64,000 bases of DNA from Terripilifer ovatus (GTDB taxonomy: Bacteria; Pseudomonadota; Alphaproteobacteria; Rhizobiales; Beijerinckiaceae): positions 62,001-126,000 of the forward strand of contig JARHVB010000020.1 of assembly GCA_029222685.1 (NCBI GenBank), written 5' to 3'. Shown here piece by piece: positions 1 through 10,114 of the stretch. The notes under the pieces were generated by a model. That model was not told the DNA's origin. It worked only from the letters and a program-made list of their open reading frames with translations, and searched no databases. The translations under genes and the position numbers were made by a program. How positions within the stretch are numbered: position 1 is the first letter of the stretch; each line of letters opens with the position of its first letter.

Positions 1-3000
1 CAATCTTGCTCTGCTCGACCGCCAGTTGTTCGCGCTCGGCAGCGACCACCACGCGATTGAGCGCGCCGGGATCGGCACGCGTGATCTTCAGATCATCGAG
101 GCGCAGCCTGCCGCGGCCCGCGAGGCCTGCGGCCAGCGCGTTCTCGCTCGTGCCCGATCCGGCGAAGTCGAATTCCGCCGTGGCCTTGCCGGTCATCTCC
201 ATTCGCCCGACAAGCGGTGCGTCGAGCCTGATCTTTCCGGCAATCGAAGCCTGATCGCGATCGCGCCGGATCGTCACCCCTCCCGTCAGGTTACCGCCGG
301 CAACATCGAGATGCAGATCCTCGATGCGCACCGCGCCTGGTTCGAGGCCAAGTTGCAAACGGGCGTTCGATCCGCTGATACCGCCGAGATCGAACGCGCC
401 GGCGCGCACGGCGATGCGCGACAATGGCGCATCGATCATCGCCGGCTGGAATTTCAGATCGGCCCAGCGTTGTCCGGCCTTCGCCGGTTGCCGCGGCCCC
501 AGGACAAGCGCCGCCAGCGATGCCAGCGACAGGCTGTCGATATCGAGCCCGCCTTCAACGCGCGCCGCACCGACTGGCTTTGCAAGCCGGCCGGAAATCT
601 TCGAACCGCCGATATTGCCGGTGATATCCGAAAAGCTCGATCCCGATGCAGCCATGGCAAACGTGCCGCTGACATCGACGGGCATGGCGGCGCCCACATC
701 CGGCAGGGTCAGCGCCAGAATCTGCATCAGCGGCGCGAGGTTTGCGCTGGCGATCCGCAGCCGGCCGCCGGCATCGAGCACGCTGTTGCGCGGCGTCACC
801 GTGCCATCATAGCTAAGGGATGTTCCAGCCAGGATGCCGCTGGCTTTCGCCGTAAAACCCTTCTGAGCGTTGCCCTGCGCCTGCAACTCGAGCCTGCCCG
901 CGCCGAAGCGCGACAGGGCGACCGTCTCGAACCCTGCCTGCCGCAACAGCATATGCGCATCCGGATTCTCGAAGACGAATTGCGCCGAGACGTCGGAAGT
1001 CGGCGAAGCGTCGGGCTTCACCACGCCTGCGATGCGCGTACCGCGCGCCGTGCCGTCGAGTTTGAGGCTCGAGATCGCGCCGGCCTCCAGGCGCGGAGCC
1101 TCGGCGCTCAAGGTGATGCGCGCCGGCGACAATGCCACCGCGCGCTGCACGAACGCATCGGCCAATGCGCCCGGCGCGATACGCCGCGCCAGCGCGGCAA
1201 GGTCGACAAGCCGGTCCGCATCGAGACGGGCCTCGATGCGCGCGCCGTCCGGCTTGCTTTCGCCGCGCGCTGTCAGGCTGGCGCCGCCGAGATTTTCGAT
1301 GGCGATATTCTCCAGCACCAGCGCATTGCCGTCCCGCGTCAGCTTGGCGCGAATGCGCCCGGCATCGACCATGCCGGCGCCGAAACGGGCGATGCGGACC
1401 GCCCGCGCGTCGAGCGCAAGATTGAGATCGAAATCGGCCGCGGCCTGCGCCGGGCTGCTCAGGTCCGGCAATCCATCGAGGTCGAGCGCGGCCGAGCGCA
1501 GATCGGCGAACAAACGCGCCCGCTCGCCGGCAACTGCATTGGTGAAAATGACCGATCCGTTCAGGGTTGATCGATCAGCCTGGATCGTCAGCTCGCGGCC
1601 GACGATGGCGACGGCCGACAGTTCAACCGCGCCGTCCACGTCGAACACGCGGAACGGCGATGTGGCGACCCGCGCTGCGAGTTCCGGCGAAGCGCGTGCA
1701 AGCCATTCGGCCAGCCGCGCGGGATCGCGCATGCCGGCCTCGCCGCGGCCGGTGAAACGCGCCGCCGGGCCACTCTCGATGACACCGGATAATTTCACCC
1801 GCGCCTGCCCCGGCAAGCCGGTCGACAAGGCGATCTGCCAGGGCGCGCCCGGCTTGCGCGAAGCTTTCACCTTGGGCTCGGACAGGACCTCGCCACCGAG
1901 GCTGAGGGCGGGCGCGGACATATCGACATCGACGGCGAGACCGGCGAGAGCCGAAGGTCCATCGATTGCCGCACTGCGCGCGGCTAGATTGCCGGCGATC
2001 GCCTTCGCCAGAGCCATGCCGCTGGCAGCGTCTCTCGTCTCGCTGGCCAGCCGGTCGAAATCGATCTGCGGCGCGGTGAGCTTGACCGACAGGGCAGGAT
2101 TCGGACCGGCGACCAGACGCGCCGATCCCGTCGCAGCGAGCGTGCGATCGTCAGGACCCAGCCGAAATTCCAGCGGCTCCATCTGCGCGCCGTCGAGATC
2201 GATGCGGGCCGGGCCGGTGGCGCGCCAGCCGGCATCGAAACCATCGGCCAGCGCCAGGCGGCCCGACAAGGTCCCCGCGCCATCGAAGGCGAAGCGGATC
2301 GAGCCCGTAGCCGAAGACGACGCGACGACAGCGCCTTCGAGTTCCGTGCGCGGCAGGCTCCCCGTCTCGTCGATGACGATCTTGACGCGCAATCTGTCGT
2401 CTTCCTGGACGCCCGTGGCGAAGCGCAAGGTAATGTCCTGCCCTGCGGCGTGCAGGCGCCCCTGGCCTTTATAGGGGCCGGCCAGCGCCGGGCTCTCCGC
2501 ATCGAGCGCAATGCCGTCGATCGTCAGGGGTGCCTGGCCCGGCCGAGACAGCGTGAGCTCGCCATCGGTTAACGAAGCGCGCTCGAAAGCCACATCACCC
2601 GACATGCGGACGGGCAGACGCGGCAAGCGCAGGCTGCCATCCTTTTCCAGCACAAGGGTGACACGCGGATGCCCGAGACTCGCATCGGTGAAGCGCATGG
2701 CGCCGCGCACCAGCGGCGCCACGGCCAATTCCAGGCGGATCACATCGGCTGTTCCGAGAACCTGCTCCGCGCCGCCGCCGGAACGCCGAGCCTTCGCCGT
2801 CACACCCTGCAGATAGAGATGCGGCGTCGGCAGCAACTTCACGTCGATGTCGCCGGAGACCGCAACGTCGAGGCCGGACGCCTCGCTCAGCAGGCTTTCA
2901 ATGCGGGCGCGCTGACCGTTCCAATCGACGAACCAAGGCCCGACGAGCGCCGCCGACAGCAGGGCAACCAGCGCAATCGCAACGATCGTAAGAATTTCCC

Positions 3001-3025
3001 GAAAAAACGACAAAGCCGCCCGCAC
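1..3025 (-). CDS. AsmA family envelope protein (C-terminus beyond window)
   Basis: Open frame of 1008 codons running off the left edge without a stop. The N-terminus reads VRAALSFFREILTIVAIALV: one hydrophobic membrane anchor at residues 8-30 followed by a periplasmic part. The sequence just after the anchor (PWFVDWNGQRARIESLLSEA, then GDIDVKLLPTPHLYLQGVTA) is typical of AsmA-type proteins, inner-membrane-anchored bridge-like proteins linked to outer-membrane lipid and protein homeostasis. Repeated GxLxLD-type beta segments continue to the edge (for example LTDGELTLSRPGQAPLTIDG). The GTG start is chosen because AGGAG lies 3 bases upstream and the anchor begins at once. The long frames on the opposite strand are shadows. 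Exact subfamily and partners cannot be told. Confidence 0.85.
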   Translation of the reverse strand, partial: MRAALSFFREILTIVAIALVALLSAALVGPWFVDWNGQRARIESLLSEASGLDVAVSGDIDVKLLPTPHLYLQGVTAKARRSGGGAEQVLGTADVIRLELAVAPLVRGAMRFTDASLGHPRVTLVLEKDGSLRLPRLPVRMSGDVAFERASLTDGELTLSRPGQAPLTIDGIALDAESPALAGPYKGQGRLHAAGQDITLRFATGVQEDDRLRVKIVIDETGSLPRTELEGAVVASSSATGSIRFAFDGAGTLSGRLALADGFDAGWRATGPARIDLDGAQMEPLEFRLGPDDRTLAATGSARLVAGPNPALSVKLTAPQIDFDRLASETRDAASGMALAKAIAGNLAARSAAIDGPSALAGLAVDVDMSAPALSLGGEVLSEPKVKASRKPGAPWQIALSTGLPGQARVKLSGVIESGPAARFTGRGEAGMRDPARLAEWLARASPELAARVATSPFRVFDVDGAVELSAVAIVGRELTIQADRSTLNGSVIFTNAVAGERARLFADLRSAALDLDGLPDLSSPAQAAADFDLNLALDARAVRIARFGAGMVDAGRIRAKLTRDGNALVLENIAIENLGGASLTARGESKPDGARIEARLDADRLVDLAALARRIAPGALADAFVQRAVALSPARITLSAEAPRLEAGAISSLKLDGTARGTRIAGVVKPDASPTSDVSAQFVFENPDAHMLLRQAGFETVALSRFGAGRLELQAQGNAQKGFTAKASGILAGTSLSYDGTVTPRNSVLDAGGRLRIASANLAPLMQILALTLPDVGAAMPVDVSGTFAMAASGSSFSDITGNIGGSKISGRLAKPVGAARVEGGLDIDSLSLASLAALVLGPRQPAKAGQRWADLKFQPAMIDAPLSRIAVRAGAFDLGGISGSNARLQLGLEPGAVRIEDLHLDVAGGNLTGGVTIRRDRDQASIAGKIRLDAPLVGRMEMTGKATAEFDFAGSGTSENALAAGLAGRGRLRLDDLKITRADPGALNRVVVAAEREQLAVEQSKI

Positions 3026-3114
3026 CCGCTCCTGATCTCTTGAAGGCCTTATTTATAGCCGATTTCATGGCCGCAGGGTGGCGGATCGTCCGGTCGCGGA
3101 ATTCGGCGCGGCGT

Positions 3115-4065
3115 TCAGTCGAGCTTGAACTTCTGCTCGACCGGCAGATCCGGGTATTGCGACCATTCCGCCATGGAGCCGTCGTAGAGCTTCACGTTCT
3201 TGTTCCCGAGGATTTCCGACGAGACGAACCAGCCGAGCGAAGCCCAGTGGCCGGTGTTGCAGAAGGCGATCTGCTCGCCCTCGACCGGCACGCCAGCCTG
3301 CTTGTATAACGAGGCAAGCTGCGCTTTCGAGCGGAACGACCCGCCGTTGTTCCTGGTCAGCCAGCTTTCCTGCAGGTTCTTGGCGCCGGGAATCGTGCCG
3401 GCCCGCTTCGCCGCCGGGCTCATCGACAGGCCGAGATAGAAGTCGTTCGGCCGGTTGTCGATGAGTGTAACGCCGGCCTCCATCGCTTTCTTCACATCGT
3501 TGCGGTCAACAACCATGTCCTTGCGGAAATGCGCCACGAAGGTCGTCGGCGGCAGCTCCACCCCGCCGGATGCCAGCGGATTGACCGGCTTCCCGGTCTT
3601 CGCGTCGACGTCCTTGGTCCAGGCCTGGTAGCCGCCATCGAGGATGGACACGTTGTCGTCGCCCATCACCTTGAACGTCCAGTAGATGCGCGTCGCAGCG
3701 CCCATGTCGATCGCCGCCCGGCCCAGCGGCACCAGAACCACATGGGTGTTGTTGTCGATGCCGAGCGAACCGATCAGCTTCGCCACCCTTTCCGGCGGCG
3801 GCAACATGCCTTCGACGCCGTTGATCTTCTCGCGCCAGCCGTCCTTGGCGTAATCGGTAAAGATCGCGCCGGGCATATGCGCTGCCTGATAAACTTCCTT
3901 GGTGACGCCGCCGCCACTGCGAATATCGACGAATACGACACCTGGCTTGTCGATATTGGCTTTCGCCCATTCGACATCGACCAGCGGCTCCGCCGCTGCC
4001 GCCATGGCAGGCGCGGCGAGGATCATGGCGGCGGCCAGAACAAAATTAGCGAATGTGCAACGCAT
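3115..4065 (-). CDS. Periplasmic sulfurtransferase (two rhodanese domains)
   Basis: 316 residues. An N-terminal signal peptide (MRCTFANFVLAAAMILAAPA, cleaved after about residue 24) sends it to the periplasm. Two rhodanese-like domains follow, roughly residues 30-160 and 180-310, as in thiosulfate or 3-mercaptopyruvate sulfurtransferases. The second domain carries the active-site loop FCNTGHWAS with the sulfur-accepting cysteine; the first has DIRSGGG at its CH2A-like start. The loop CNTGHW differs from the CGSGVT of classical cytoplasmic SseA, so the sulfur donor is uncertain. Start chosen at the second possible methionine cluster: GGAG lies 7 bases before it and it gives a clean signal peptide; the frame stays open upstream to 4191. 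It stands alone between asmA and the liv operon. Confidence 0.85.
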   Translation of the reverse strand: MRCTFANFVLAAAMILAAPAMAAAAEPLVDVEWAKANIDKPGVVFVDIRSGGGVTKEVYQAAHMPGAIFTDYAKDGWREKINGVEGMLPPPERVAKLIGSLGIDNNTHVVLVPLGRAAIDMGAATRIYWTFKVMGDDNVSILDGGYQAWTKDVDAKTGKPVNPLASGGVELPPTTFVAHFRKDMVVDRNDVKKAMEAGVTLIDNRPNDFYLGLSMSPAAKRAGTIPGAKNLQESWLTRNNGGSFRSKAQLASLYKQAGVPVEGEQIAFCNTGHWASLGWFVSSEILGNKNVKLYDGSMAEWSQYPDLPVEQKFKLD

Positions 4066-4304
4066 GGCGAAGCTCCGAAGGAACAGCGCCCGAATACAAC
4101 AGATGTATTCGGGAATGTCGGAAAAAGCCGCTCGAATGCGGCAGAATGAATGTAGTACGTGCAGCCGGCCGCTGAAAGACTTCAAATTCACGCGAATTTT
4201 CTGCGGTTTATCCTGTGGATAGTCAAGCTGTTAGACGAACCGGAGAATATCGAGCCTGCACAGGCGCGAAACCCAAGTGCATCTGATCACCGTTGCGTGA
4301 TAGC

Positions 4305-5009
4305 TCAGACGCCGACGCTGAGATAATTATGCTGCGCCTCCTCGTCGTTTTTCAGCGCGGCGCACGTGCCCTGCCAGACGATCTTGCCGCGATCGAGCAC
4401 GATGGCGTCGCGCGCGAAGTCCATGGCCAGATCGACTTTCTGTTCGACCAGGAGAATGGTCAGGCCGCTCTCGTCGCGGATGCGTGCAAGCGCTTCGAAC
4501 AAAGTTTCGACGATGATCGGGGCCAATCCCTCCATCGGTTCATCGAGCAGCAGGACGCCCGGATTGCCGACCAGCGCTCGCCCGACCGCCAGCATCTGCT
4601 GCTCGCCGCCGGAAAGCTGATTGCCCGCGTTGTTGCGCCTGGCTGCAAGGCTGGGGAACAGATCGAACACCGCCTCGGTTGTCCAGCCGCCGGGAATGAC
4701 CGACACGGCAAGGTTTTCCGCCACGCTCAGCGACGGGAAGATGCGCCGTTCCTGCGGCACGTAGCACAGGCCCGCATGCACGCGCTCATGCGTCGGCAGC
4801 TTTTCAATGGACCGGTCGCCGAGCTTGATCTGTCCGCCCCGCAGATTCGTCAGGCCCATCAGCGTGCACAGCAGGGTCGTCTTGCCGACGCCGTTGCGCC
4901 CGAGAATCGCCAGGGTGGCCCCCGCCGGCGCCTGAAACGACAAGCCATCCAGAACCACCGTCGGCCCATAGCCGGCGACCAGATTTTCCGCGCCGATACC
5001 GATGCTCAT
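4305..5009 (-). CDS. livF: Branched-chain amino acid ABC transporter ATPase LivF
   Basis: 234 residues, the normal LivF size. Walker A is GRNGVGKTT (about residues 36-44), the ABC signature LSGGEQQ and Walker B VLLLDEP are all intact. It pairs with LivG to energise import through LivH/LivM at the inner membrane. It is the last gene of livK-H-M-G-F and its start overlaps the livG stop by four bases (ATGA). Substrates of this family range from leucine, isoleucine and valine to amides, urea and aromatic acids, so the substrate is not fixed by sequence. Confidence 0.93.
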   Translation of the reverse strand: MSIGIGAENLVAGYGPTVVLDGLSFQAPAGATLAILGRNGVGKTTLLCTLMGLTNLRGGQIKLGDRSIEKLPTHERVHAGLCYVPQERRIFPSLSVAENLAVSVIPGGWTTEAVFDLFPSLAARRNNAGNQLSGGEQQMLAVGRALVGNPGVLLLDEPMEGLAPIIVETLFEALARIRDESGLTILLVEQKVDLAMDFARDAIVLDRGKIVWQGTCAALKNDEEAQHNYLSVGV

Positions 5010-5767
5010 ACGACGCTCCGTCCAAGATAGACCGAGCGCACTTCCGCATTGGAAGAAATATTGGCCGGGACATCGCGCGTCAGCACCCGGCCCAGCACCA
5101 GCACGACGATCTCCCTGGCGAACTTGAACACCAGATCCATGTCATGCTCGATCAGCAGAATGGCGATATCCGGCGGCAGGCTTTCCAGCGCCTCGTGAAT
5201 GATGTGGGCTTCCGTCGAGGGAATGCCGGCGCCCGGCTCGTCGAGCAGCAGGATGCGCGGCTTCAGCGACAGGCCGATGGCGATTTCGAGCAGTCTCTGT
5301 TCGCCATAAGGCAGTTCGGACACACGGCGATCGCCGGCATGTCCGATGCGCATCTCCTCGAGATAGTGCTGCGCCTCATCGAGACAGGCGCGCCATTGCG
5401 GCCCGTATCTGAGCATACGCCAGGCATAGTTCTGCCGCTCTGCCACGGCGATGGCGACATTGTCGCGGACGCTCGTCTCCATCAGTAGCGTATTGATCTG
5501 GTGCGTGCGCACGAGGCCGTGCCGCACGCGCGTCTCCGGCTTGGCTTTCTCGATATGGTGCCCGTCGATGACGATCGTGCCGGCGTCGCTGCTCAGCATG
5601 CCTGTCAACAGATTGACCAGCGTCGTCTTGCCAGCGCCATTGGGACCGATGAGACCGATGCGCGCACCCCGCGCGAGATCCAGATCGACTTGCTGCGTCA
5701 CGGCGAGAGCGCCAAAATTCTTGCACAGGCCGCGGACGGTGAGGATGTTGTCGGCGGCGACGTTCAC
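5006..5767 (-). CDS. livG: Branched-chain amino acid ABC transporter ATPase LivG
   Basis: 253 residues. Walker A is GPNGAGKTT, followed by the LTG of the LivG type, then ELPYGEQRLLEIA as signature and RILLLDEPGAGI as Walker B; the C-terminus carries the LivG-type extension. The GTG start at 5767 is chosen because it overlaps the livM stop by four bases (GTGA) and has GGGGAAG five bases upstream. The same frame stays open far into livM, but that extension is translated livM DNA in the wrong frame. Works as a heterodimer with LivF. Confidence 0.92.
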   Translation of the reverse strand: MNVAADNILTVRGLCKNFGALAVTQQVDLDLARGARIGLIGPNGAGKTTLVNLLTGMLSSDAGTIVIDGHHIEKAKPETRVRHGLVRTHQINTLLMETSVRDNVAIAVAERQNYAWRMLRYGPQWRACLDEAQHYLEEMRIGHAGDRRVSELPYGEQRLLEIAIGLSLKPRILLLDEPGAGIPSTEAHIIHEALESLPPDIAILLIEHDMDLVFKFAREIVVLVLGRVLTRDVPANISSNAEVRSVYLGRSVV

Positions 5768-6804
5768 GTCCGCTTCCCCGTCTGACCCGAGGCGTCGGCC
5801 TTGCCCTTCAGCTTCGCCACCACGCTGTCGATGATGCCCATCAATCCGCCTTCGAAGAACAGTACGATGATGATCAGCAGGAAGCCGATGACGAACATCC
5901 AGATGAACGGGCTGATCGAGCCGGCAAAGTCCTGAACGACGACATAGATGGCCGCACCGATGAACGCGCCGTAGAGCCGCCGCTCGCCACCGAGCACCAG
6001 CATCACGGCGACGATGCCGGAAGTCAGAAGCTCCAGTGTCGACAGGCCGACGAGCCGCGTCGATTGCGCGGTCAGCGCGCCCGCGGAGCCTGCCATCGCG
6101 GCGGACAGCGAATACATGGCCACCAGTCGCCACCAGACCGGCGTGCCGATGGCGCGCATGCGTTTCGTGTTCTGCCTGATGCCGTCGAGCGAACGGCCGA
6201 ACGGCGAGCGCACCACGAGTGCAGCAATGATGAACCAGATGAACAGGACCGAGAGCGCGTAGAGAAAGGCAGTCTTGCCCCAGAGGTCGAAGCGGAACAG
6301 GCCGAACACCGGCGTCACACGGATGCCGGACAGCCCGTCGTCGCCGCCGGTCAGCCAGCGCGCATGGTTGGCAATCTCGTAAAAGATCGCGGCGATAGCC
6401 AGGGTCAGCATCAGCAGGGTTTCGCCACGTGTATGCAGGATCAGCATGCCGGTGAGGAGACCCAGCAGGCCGGCGATCGCCGTCGCCGCCAGCAGGCCGA
6501 GCACCGGATCGGCATTGAAGTGGATGGCGAATATGCCTGCGGCATAGGCGCCTGCGCCGAAGAATGCCGCATGGCCGAGCGTGATGATGCCGGCATAACC
6601 CAGCGCCAGGTCGAGCGACAGCGCGAACAGGATCATGACCAGGATATTGGTGCCGAGGCTGTGATAGCCGTCGCCGACAAAGAAGAAGATCAGCGCGATC
6701 ACCCATGGCAGAAGATGCCAAAGCATTGCGGGTGAAAACGGCCGCGACATTGCCGCCGGGGCCAGAATCTGTTGCTGGGTCGTAGCTTGCTGCTGGTTTG
6801 TCAT
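5764..6804 (-). CDS. livM: Branched-chain amino acid ABC transporter permease LivM
   Basis: 346 residues with about nine membrane segments. The conserved ALSLDLALGYAGIITLGHAAFFGAGAY region (residues about 50-80) is the hallmark of LivM permeases, and the RSPFGRSLDGIRQN motif is the cytoplasmic loop that docks the ATPase. Start at 6804 overlaps the livH stop by four bases (ATGA); a longer frame to 7080 is livH shadow. The N-terminus begins with a polar glutamine-rich stretch (TNQQQATTQQQ) before the first helix. It ends with a lysine-rich tail. Confidence 0.92.
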   Translation of the reverse strand: MTNQQQATTQQQILAPAAMSRPFSPAMLWHLLPWVIALIFFFVGDGYHSLGTNILVMILFALSLDLALGYAGIITLGHAAFFGAGAYAAGIFAIHFNADPVLGLLAATAIAGLLGLLTGMLILHTRGETLLMLTLAIAAIFYEIANHARWLTGGDDGLSGIRVTPVFGLFRFDLWGKTAFLYALSVLFIWFIIAALVVRSPFGRSLDGIRQNTKRMRAIGTPVWWRLVAMYSLSAAMAGSAGALTAQSTRLVGLSTLELLTSGIVAVMLVLGGERRLYGAFIGAAIYVVVQDFAGSISPFIWMFVIGFLLIIIVLFFEGGLMGIIDSVVAKLKGKADASGQTGKRT

Positions 6805-7667
6805 GCGACGGACTTCGGTGGCAGGAGACCGTTCGGCCGCCACAGCAGCAGGCCGAACACGAGCACATAGAGCAGAAAGCCCCCGAACTGCGGCACGATG
6901 TATCTCCCCGCCGTGTCGACAATGCCGATCGCCAGCGCCGCAACCAGCGAGCCGCGAAAGCTGCCCATGCCGCCGACCGCGACGACGATGAGGAAGTAGA
7001 CGAGATAGCGCAGCGCATAGAACGGCTCGAGCGGCAGTACGCCGGCGCCGATCGCACCGCCGAAGCCGGCCAGCGCGCAACCGCCGATAAAGGTGACAGT
7101 GAACATGCGGTTGACGTTCATGCCCACAGCCCGCGCCATCTGCGGATCATCAACCGCGGCACGCAGGCGCGCGCCAAACAGCGAGCGTTCGACGATCAGC
7201 CAGACGATAAAGGCCAGCACGGCGCCCACCACGATAAGAAACAGCCGGTAGGCGGGATAGCTGCGAAAGCCGATGTCGACCATGCGATCGAGCGACGCCG
7301 GGACGATGGCCGGCAGCGGTGTCGCACCGACGAACAGGGTCAGCCCGGCAATCACCACGAAGCACAGGCCGATGGTGAGTAGCACCTGCGGCAGTTCCCC
7401 CTTGCGATAGAGAGGCCGGTAGACCGTGAGCTCGGCGAGCCCGCCGAGCGCGCCGGCCACGACGGCTGCGATGAGAGCGCTCAGCAGGAAGGGCACGCCG
7501 GCCTGCAGCACAAGCACAGTGGCGATATAGCCGCCGATCATGGCGAAAGCCCCATGCGCGAGGTTGACCACGCGCATGAGCCCCATCGTGACGGTCAGGC
7601 CGACCGAGATAATGAACAGGACCATCCCATAGGAGATCCCGTCCAGCAGTATCGTCAGGGCCTGCAT
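6801..7667 (-). CDS. livH: Branched-chain amino acid ABC transporter permease LivH
   Basis: 288 residues and about eight membrane segments. The N-terminus (LLDGISYGMVLFIISVGLTV, then GLMRVVNLAHGAFAMIGGY) is diagnostic of LivH permeases, and ERSLFGARLRAAVDD is the ATPase-contact loop. ATG at 7667 is taken as start because the LivH alignment begins there; a TTG eight codons upstream (7691) is possible but has no ribosome site. It forms the membrane channel with LivM. The gene lies 51 bases after livK in the same operon. Confidence 0.9.
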   Translation of the reverse strand: MQALTILLDGISYGMVLFIISVGLTVTMGLMRVVNLAHGAFAMIGGYIATVLVLQAGVPFLLSALIAAVVAGALGGLAELTVYRPLYRKGELPQVLLTIGLCFVVIAGLTLFVGATPLPAIVPASLDRMVDIGFRSYPAYRLFLIVVGAVLAFIVWLIVERSLFGARLRAAVDDPQMARAVGMNVNRMFTVTFIGGCALAGFGGAIGAGVLPLEPFYALRYLVYFLIVVAVGGMGSFRGSLVAALAIGIVDTAGRYIVPQFGGFLLYVLVFGLLLWRPNGLLPPKSVA

Positions 7668-7718
7668 GCGGTCATGCGCTCCGTTGGGCAAGCATCGGCG
7701 GCAAACGATCCGGTCGCC

Positions 7719-8900
7719 TCACTTGGCGTCCGGATGGTTATCCTTCCACGGATCCCTGACCTTTTCGTAGGTCGCGAGATCGACATTGATGAGCTTGCCG
7801 TCGACCTTCTTCACTTCGCGGATATAGACGTTTTGAATGATGTCGCGCTCTTTCGGATCCCAGCTGATCGGGCCACGCGGACTGTTGATCGTCTTGCTTT
7901 TCATGAAATCGATCGCCTGGTCGCCGGTGAACTTCGGACCGAGCGCCTTGACGGTTTCATAGACCAGACCGAGGGCATCCCAGACGGCGATCGAGGCCAT
8001 GTCCGGCACGGCATCCTTGCCGGCGACCTCCGTCAACGCCTTGCGGAAGGCGATATTCTCCGGACGCTGGTTGGACTCGGTGTAATGCGTCGATGAAATG
8101 GCGCCGAGGATGGAATCGCCGAACGACGGCAGGAAGATTTCCTGCATCTCGCCCGTGCCGAGCAGTTTCATGCCGGCCGCCTTAAGGCCGCGCCGCTCGA
8201 ACTCACGCACCATCGCGACCGACGGCGCGCCCGCCGGCGCGAAGATGAACAGTCCATCGGCCTTCGATTGCAGCGCACGTTCCATATAGGGCGCAAAATC
8301 CGTGACATTCAGCGGCACGCGATCCTTGCCGAGGACCTTGCCGCCGGCCTTTTCGAAGCCGCTCAGGAACTCGTCCTGGGCGTCGATACCAGGCGCATAA
8401 TCGCTGACCATGGTGTAGATGCTTTTAATGCCGTTCTGCACGGCCCAGCCGCCAAGCGGTGAGACATATTGGGCCACCGTCATGCTGACGCGCAGAAAAT
8501 AGGGCGATTTGCGGGTGACGATCGACGTGGCGGCGTTGAGAATGATCGTCGGTGTCTTCGATTCGCTGATGACTTCCGAAACCGCCAGGGCATCCGGAGT
8601 CAGCGCAAAGCCGCCGAGCACGTTGACCTTCTCGCGCAGGATAAGCTCCTCGGCGAACTGCCGCGACTTCGACGCATCGCCCGCGCCCTCGTCACGCCAG
8701 ATGATCTGGATTTCATGGCCGTTGACGCTCTTGCCGTTTAGCTTCTGAAACGCCTCGACGGAGTCCTTGAACTGTTTGCCCCACACGGCGAACGGACCGG
8801 AGAATGGCGCGATGATTCCGAACTTGACGACATCGGCATAGGCCGCAGTCGAAAGAGTTATGAGCGCCGCCGCAGCGGACGCAATAAGCCTGCGTTTCAT
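7719..8900 (-). CDS. ABC transporter periplasmic substrate-binding protein (LivK/type 1)
   Basis: 393 residues. The signal peptide MKRRLIASAAAALITLSTAA is followed by VVKFGIIAPFSGPFAVWGKQ, the usual start of a type-1 periplasmic binding protein of the leucine-binding family. A strong ribosome site (GGGAGG) precedes ATG 8900; the 16 codons upstream in frame are non-coding. First gene of the liv operon, so it sets the substrate. The pocket sequence LNAATSIVTRKSPYFLRVSM resembles the branch that binds amides or aromatic acids as much as leucine; I would not name the ligand. Confidence 0.88.
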   Translation of the reverse strand: MKRRLIASAAAALITLSTAAYADVVKFGIIAPFSGPFAVWGKQFKDSVEAFQKLNGKSVNGHEIQIIWRDEGAGDASKSRQFAEELILREKVNVLGGFALTPDALAVSEVISESKTPTIILNAATSIVTRKSPYFLRVSMTVAQYVSPLGGWAVQNGIKSIYTMVSDYAPGIDAQDEFLSGFEKAGGKVLGKDRVPLNVTDFAPYMERALQSKADGLFIFAPAGAPSVAMVREFERRGLKAAGMKLLGTGEMQEIFLPSFGDSILGAISSTHYTESNQRPENIAFRKALTEVAGKDAVPDMASIAVWDALGLVYETVKALGPKFTGDQAIDFMKSKTINSPRGPISWDPKERDIIQNVYIREVKKVDGKLINVDLATYEKVRDPWKDNHPDAK

Positions 8901-9319
8901 TCCACCCTCCCTGGACCCGGTCACCGCCGGTTCGATCCCCTCGATCAAACGGACGGCCCGCGCGCCGGTAAAAACAGTGCAGTTGAAACACGGTCGAGAA
9001 TTCTGTCAATCGTGGACGAAACAAACTTTAGTTATTCTTCGGCTTTGGTTGTTTGTTCCTGGTGCATCGCGGCCCGCTTCGCGAAGTACGAACACATGGG
9101 CACCGTTCCACAACACCTCCGTGCTTCGCGACTTGAAGCTTCGGGAGCAAACGATCCGCCTCTGACCTGACCGCCAAAATAGCCGGCAGATCGAGGGAGC
9201 GCCTGAACTCGTTCTCCGTCCATTATGTCTTGAAAAGACAATCTCCGGGGAGGACGCGGGCAGCCAAACCCGGTAAATTGGCCCGATTCTACAACCAGCC
9301 ACCGGCTTGGATTGATCCC
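8901..9319. promoter_or_regulatory. Divergent intergenic region liv operon / thyA
   Basis: A 419-base non-coding gap between the divergent starts of the binding-protein gene and thyA, so it should hold promoters for both operons. The frame of thyA stays open upstream to 9230, but these 30 residues have no counterpart in thymidylate synthases. I see only short inverted repeats and no motif I can assign with confidence. Confidence 0.45.
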
Positions 9320-10114
9320 ATGCGCCAATATCTCGACCTCATGCGCCACGTCCTCGAGACGGGAACCCAGAAGACCGATCGGACGGGAACCGGAACCCGG
9401 TCCGTTTTCGGGCCGCAACTGCGTTTCGACCTGTCGCAGGGCTTCCCGCTGGTGACGACGAAGAAGATTCATCTGAAGTCGATCGTTCATGAACTGCTGT
9501 GGTTCATCGCCGGCGACACCAATATCCGCTATCTCAACGCCAATGGCGTCAGCATCTGGGACGAATGGGCCGATGCCAACGGCGATCTCGGCCCGGTCTA
9601 CGGCAAGCAATGGCGCTCATGGGAAGGCGCCGACGGCGCCACGCACGATCAGCTCAAATGGCTGCTGGGCGAGATCAAGCGCAATCCCGATTCCCGCCGG
9701 CTCATTATCTCGGCCTGGAACGTCGCCGACATCCCGGCGATGAAGCTCGCGCCCTGCCATTGCCTGTTTCAGTTCTACGTGGCCGACGGCCGCCTGTCCT
9801 GCCAGCTCTACCAGCGTTCGGCGGACATTTTCCTCGGCGTACCGTTCAACATCGCCAGCTATGCCTTGCTGACCCATATGATCGCCCAGGTCACCGGGCT
9901 TCAAGCCGGCGATTTCGTTCACACTTTCGGCGATGCACATCTCTATCTCAACCACTTCGATCAGGCGCGCCTGCAATTGACGCGCGAACCACGGCCCCTG
10001 CCCCGCCTCAAGCTCAATGAAAGCGTGACGTCGCTGTTCGATTTCCATTACGACGACGTCGTCTTCGAGCATTACGATCCGCACCCGCTCATCAAGGCGC
10101 CGGTGGCGGTGTGA
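9320..10114 (+). CDS. thyA: Thymidylate synthase
   Basis: 264 residues, identical in length to E. coli ThyA. It methylates dUMP to dTMP using 5,10-methylene-tetrahydrofolate, releasing dihydrofolate. The catalytic cysteine lies in APCHC at residue 146, the same position as in E. coli. DRTGTGT near the N-terminus, the [10 protein letters not shown] arginine region, [20 protein letters not shown] and the C-terminal IKAPVAV are all conserved. Start set at the family N-terminus MRQYLDLM. The stop overlaps the folA start, matching the need to reduce the dihydrofolate product. Confidence 0.97.
   Translation: MRQYLDLMRHVLETGTQKTDRTGTGTRSVFGPQLRFDLSQGFPLVTTKKIHLKSIVHELLWFIAGDTNIRYLNANGVSIWDEWADANGDLGPVYGKQWRSWEGADGATHDQLKWLLGEIKRNPDSRRLIISAWNVADIPAMKLAPCHCLFQFYVADGRLSCQLYQRSADIFLGVPFNIASYALLTHMIAQVTGLQAGDFVHTFGDAHLYLNHFDQARLQLTREPRPLPRLKLNESVTSLFDFHYDDVVFEHYDPHPLIKAPVAV

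Noticed and set aside
26..2474. Overlapping plus-strand frames of 514 and 534 codons opposite the AsmA gene
   Set aside because: They are low-complexity (rich in R, A, S, P) and lack ribosome sites, while the minus strand encodes a recognisable AsmA-family protein.
5006..7057. A single 683-codon gene covering livG and much of livM
   Set aside because: Only the last 253 codons encode LivG; the upstream part is livM DNA in the wrong frame, and livM itself is complete.
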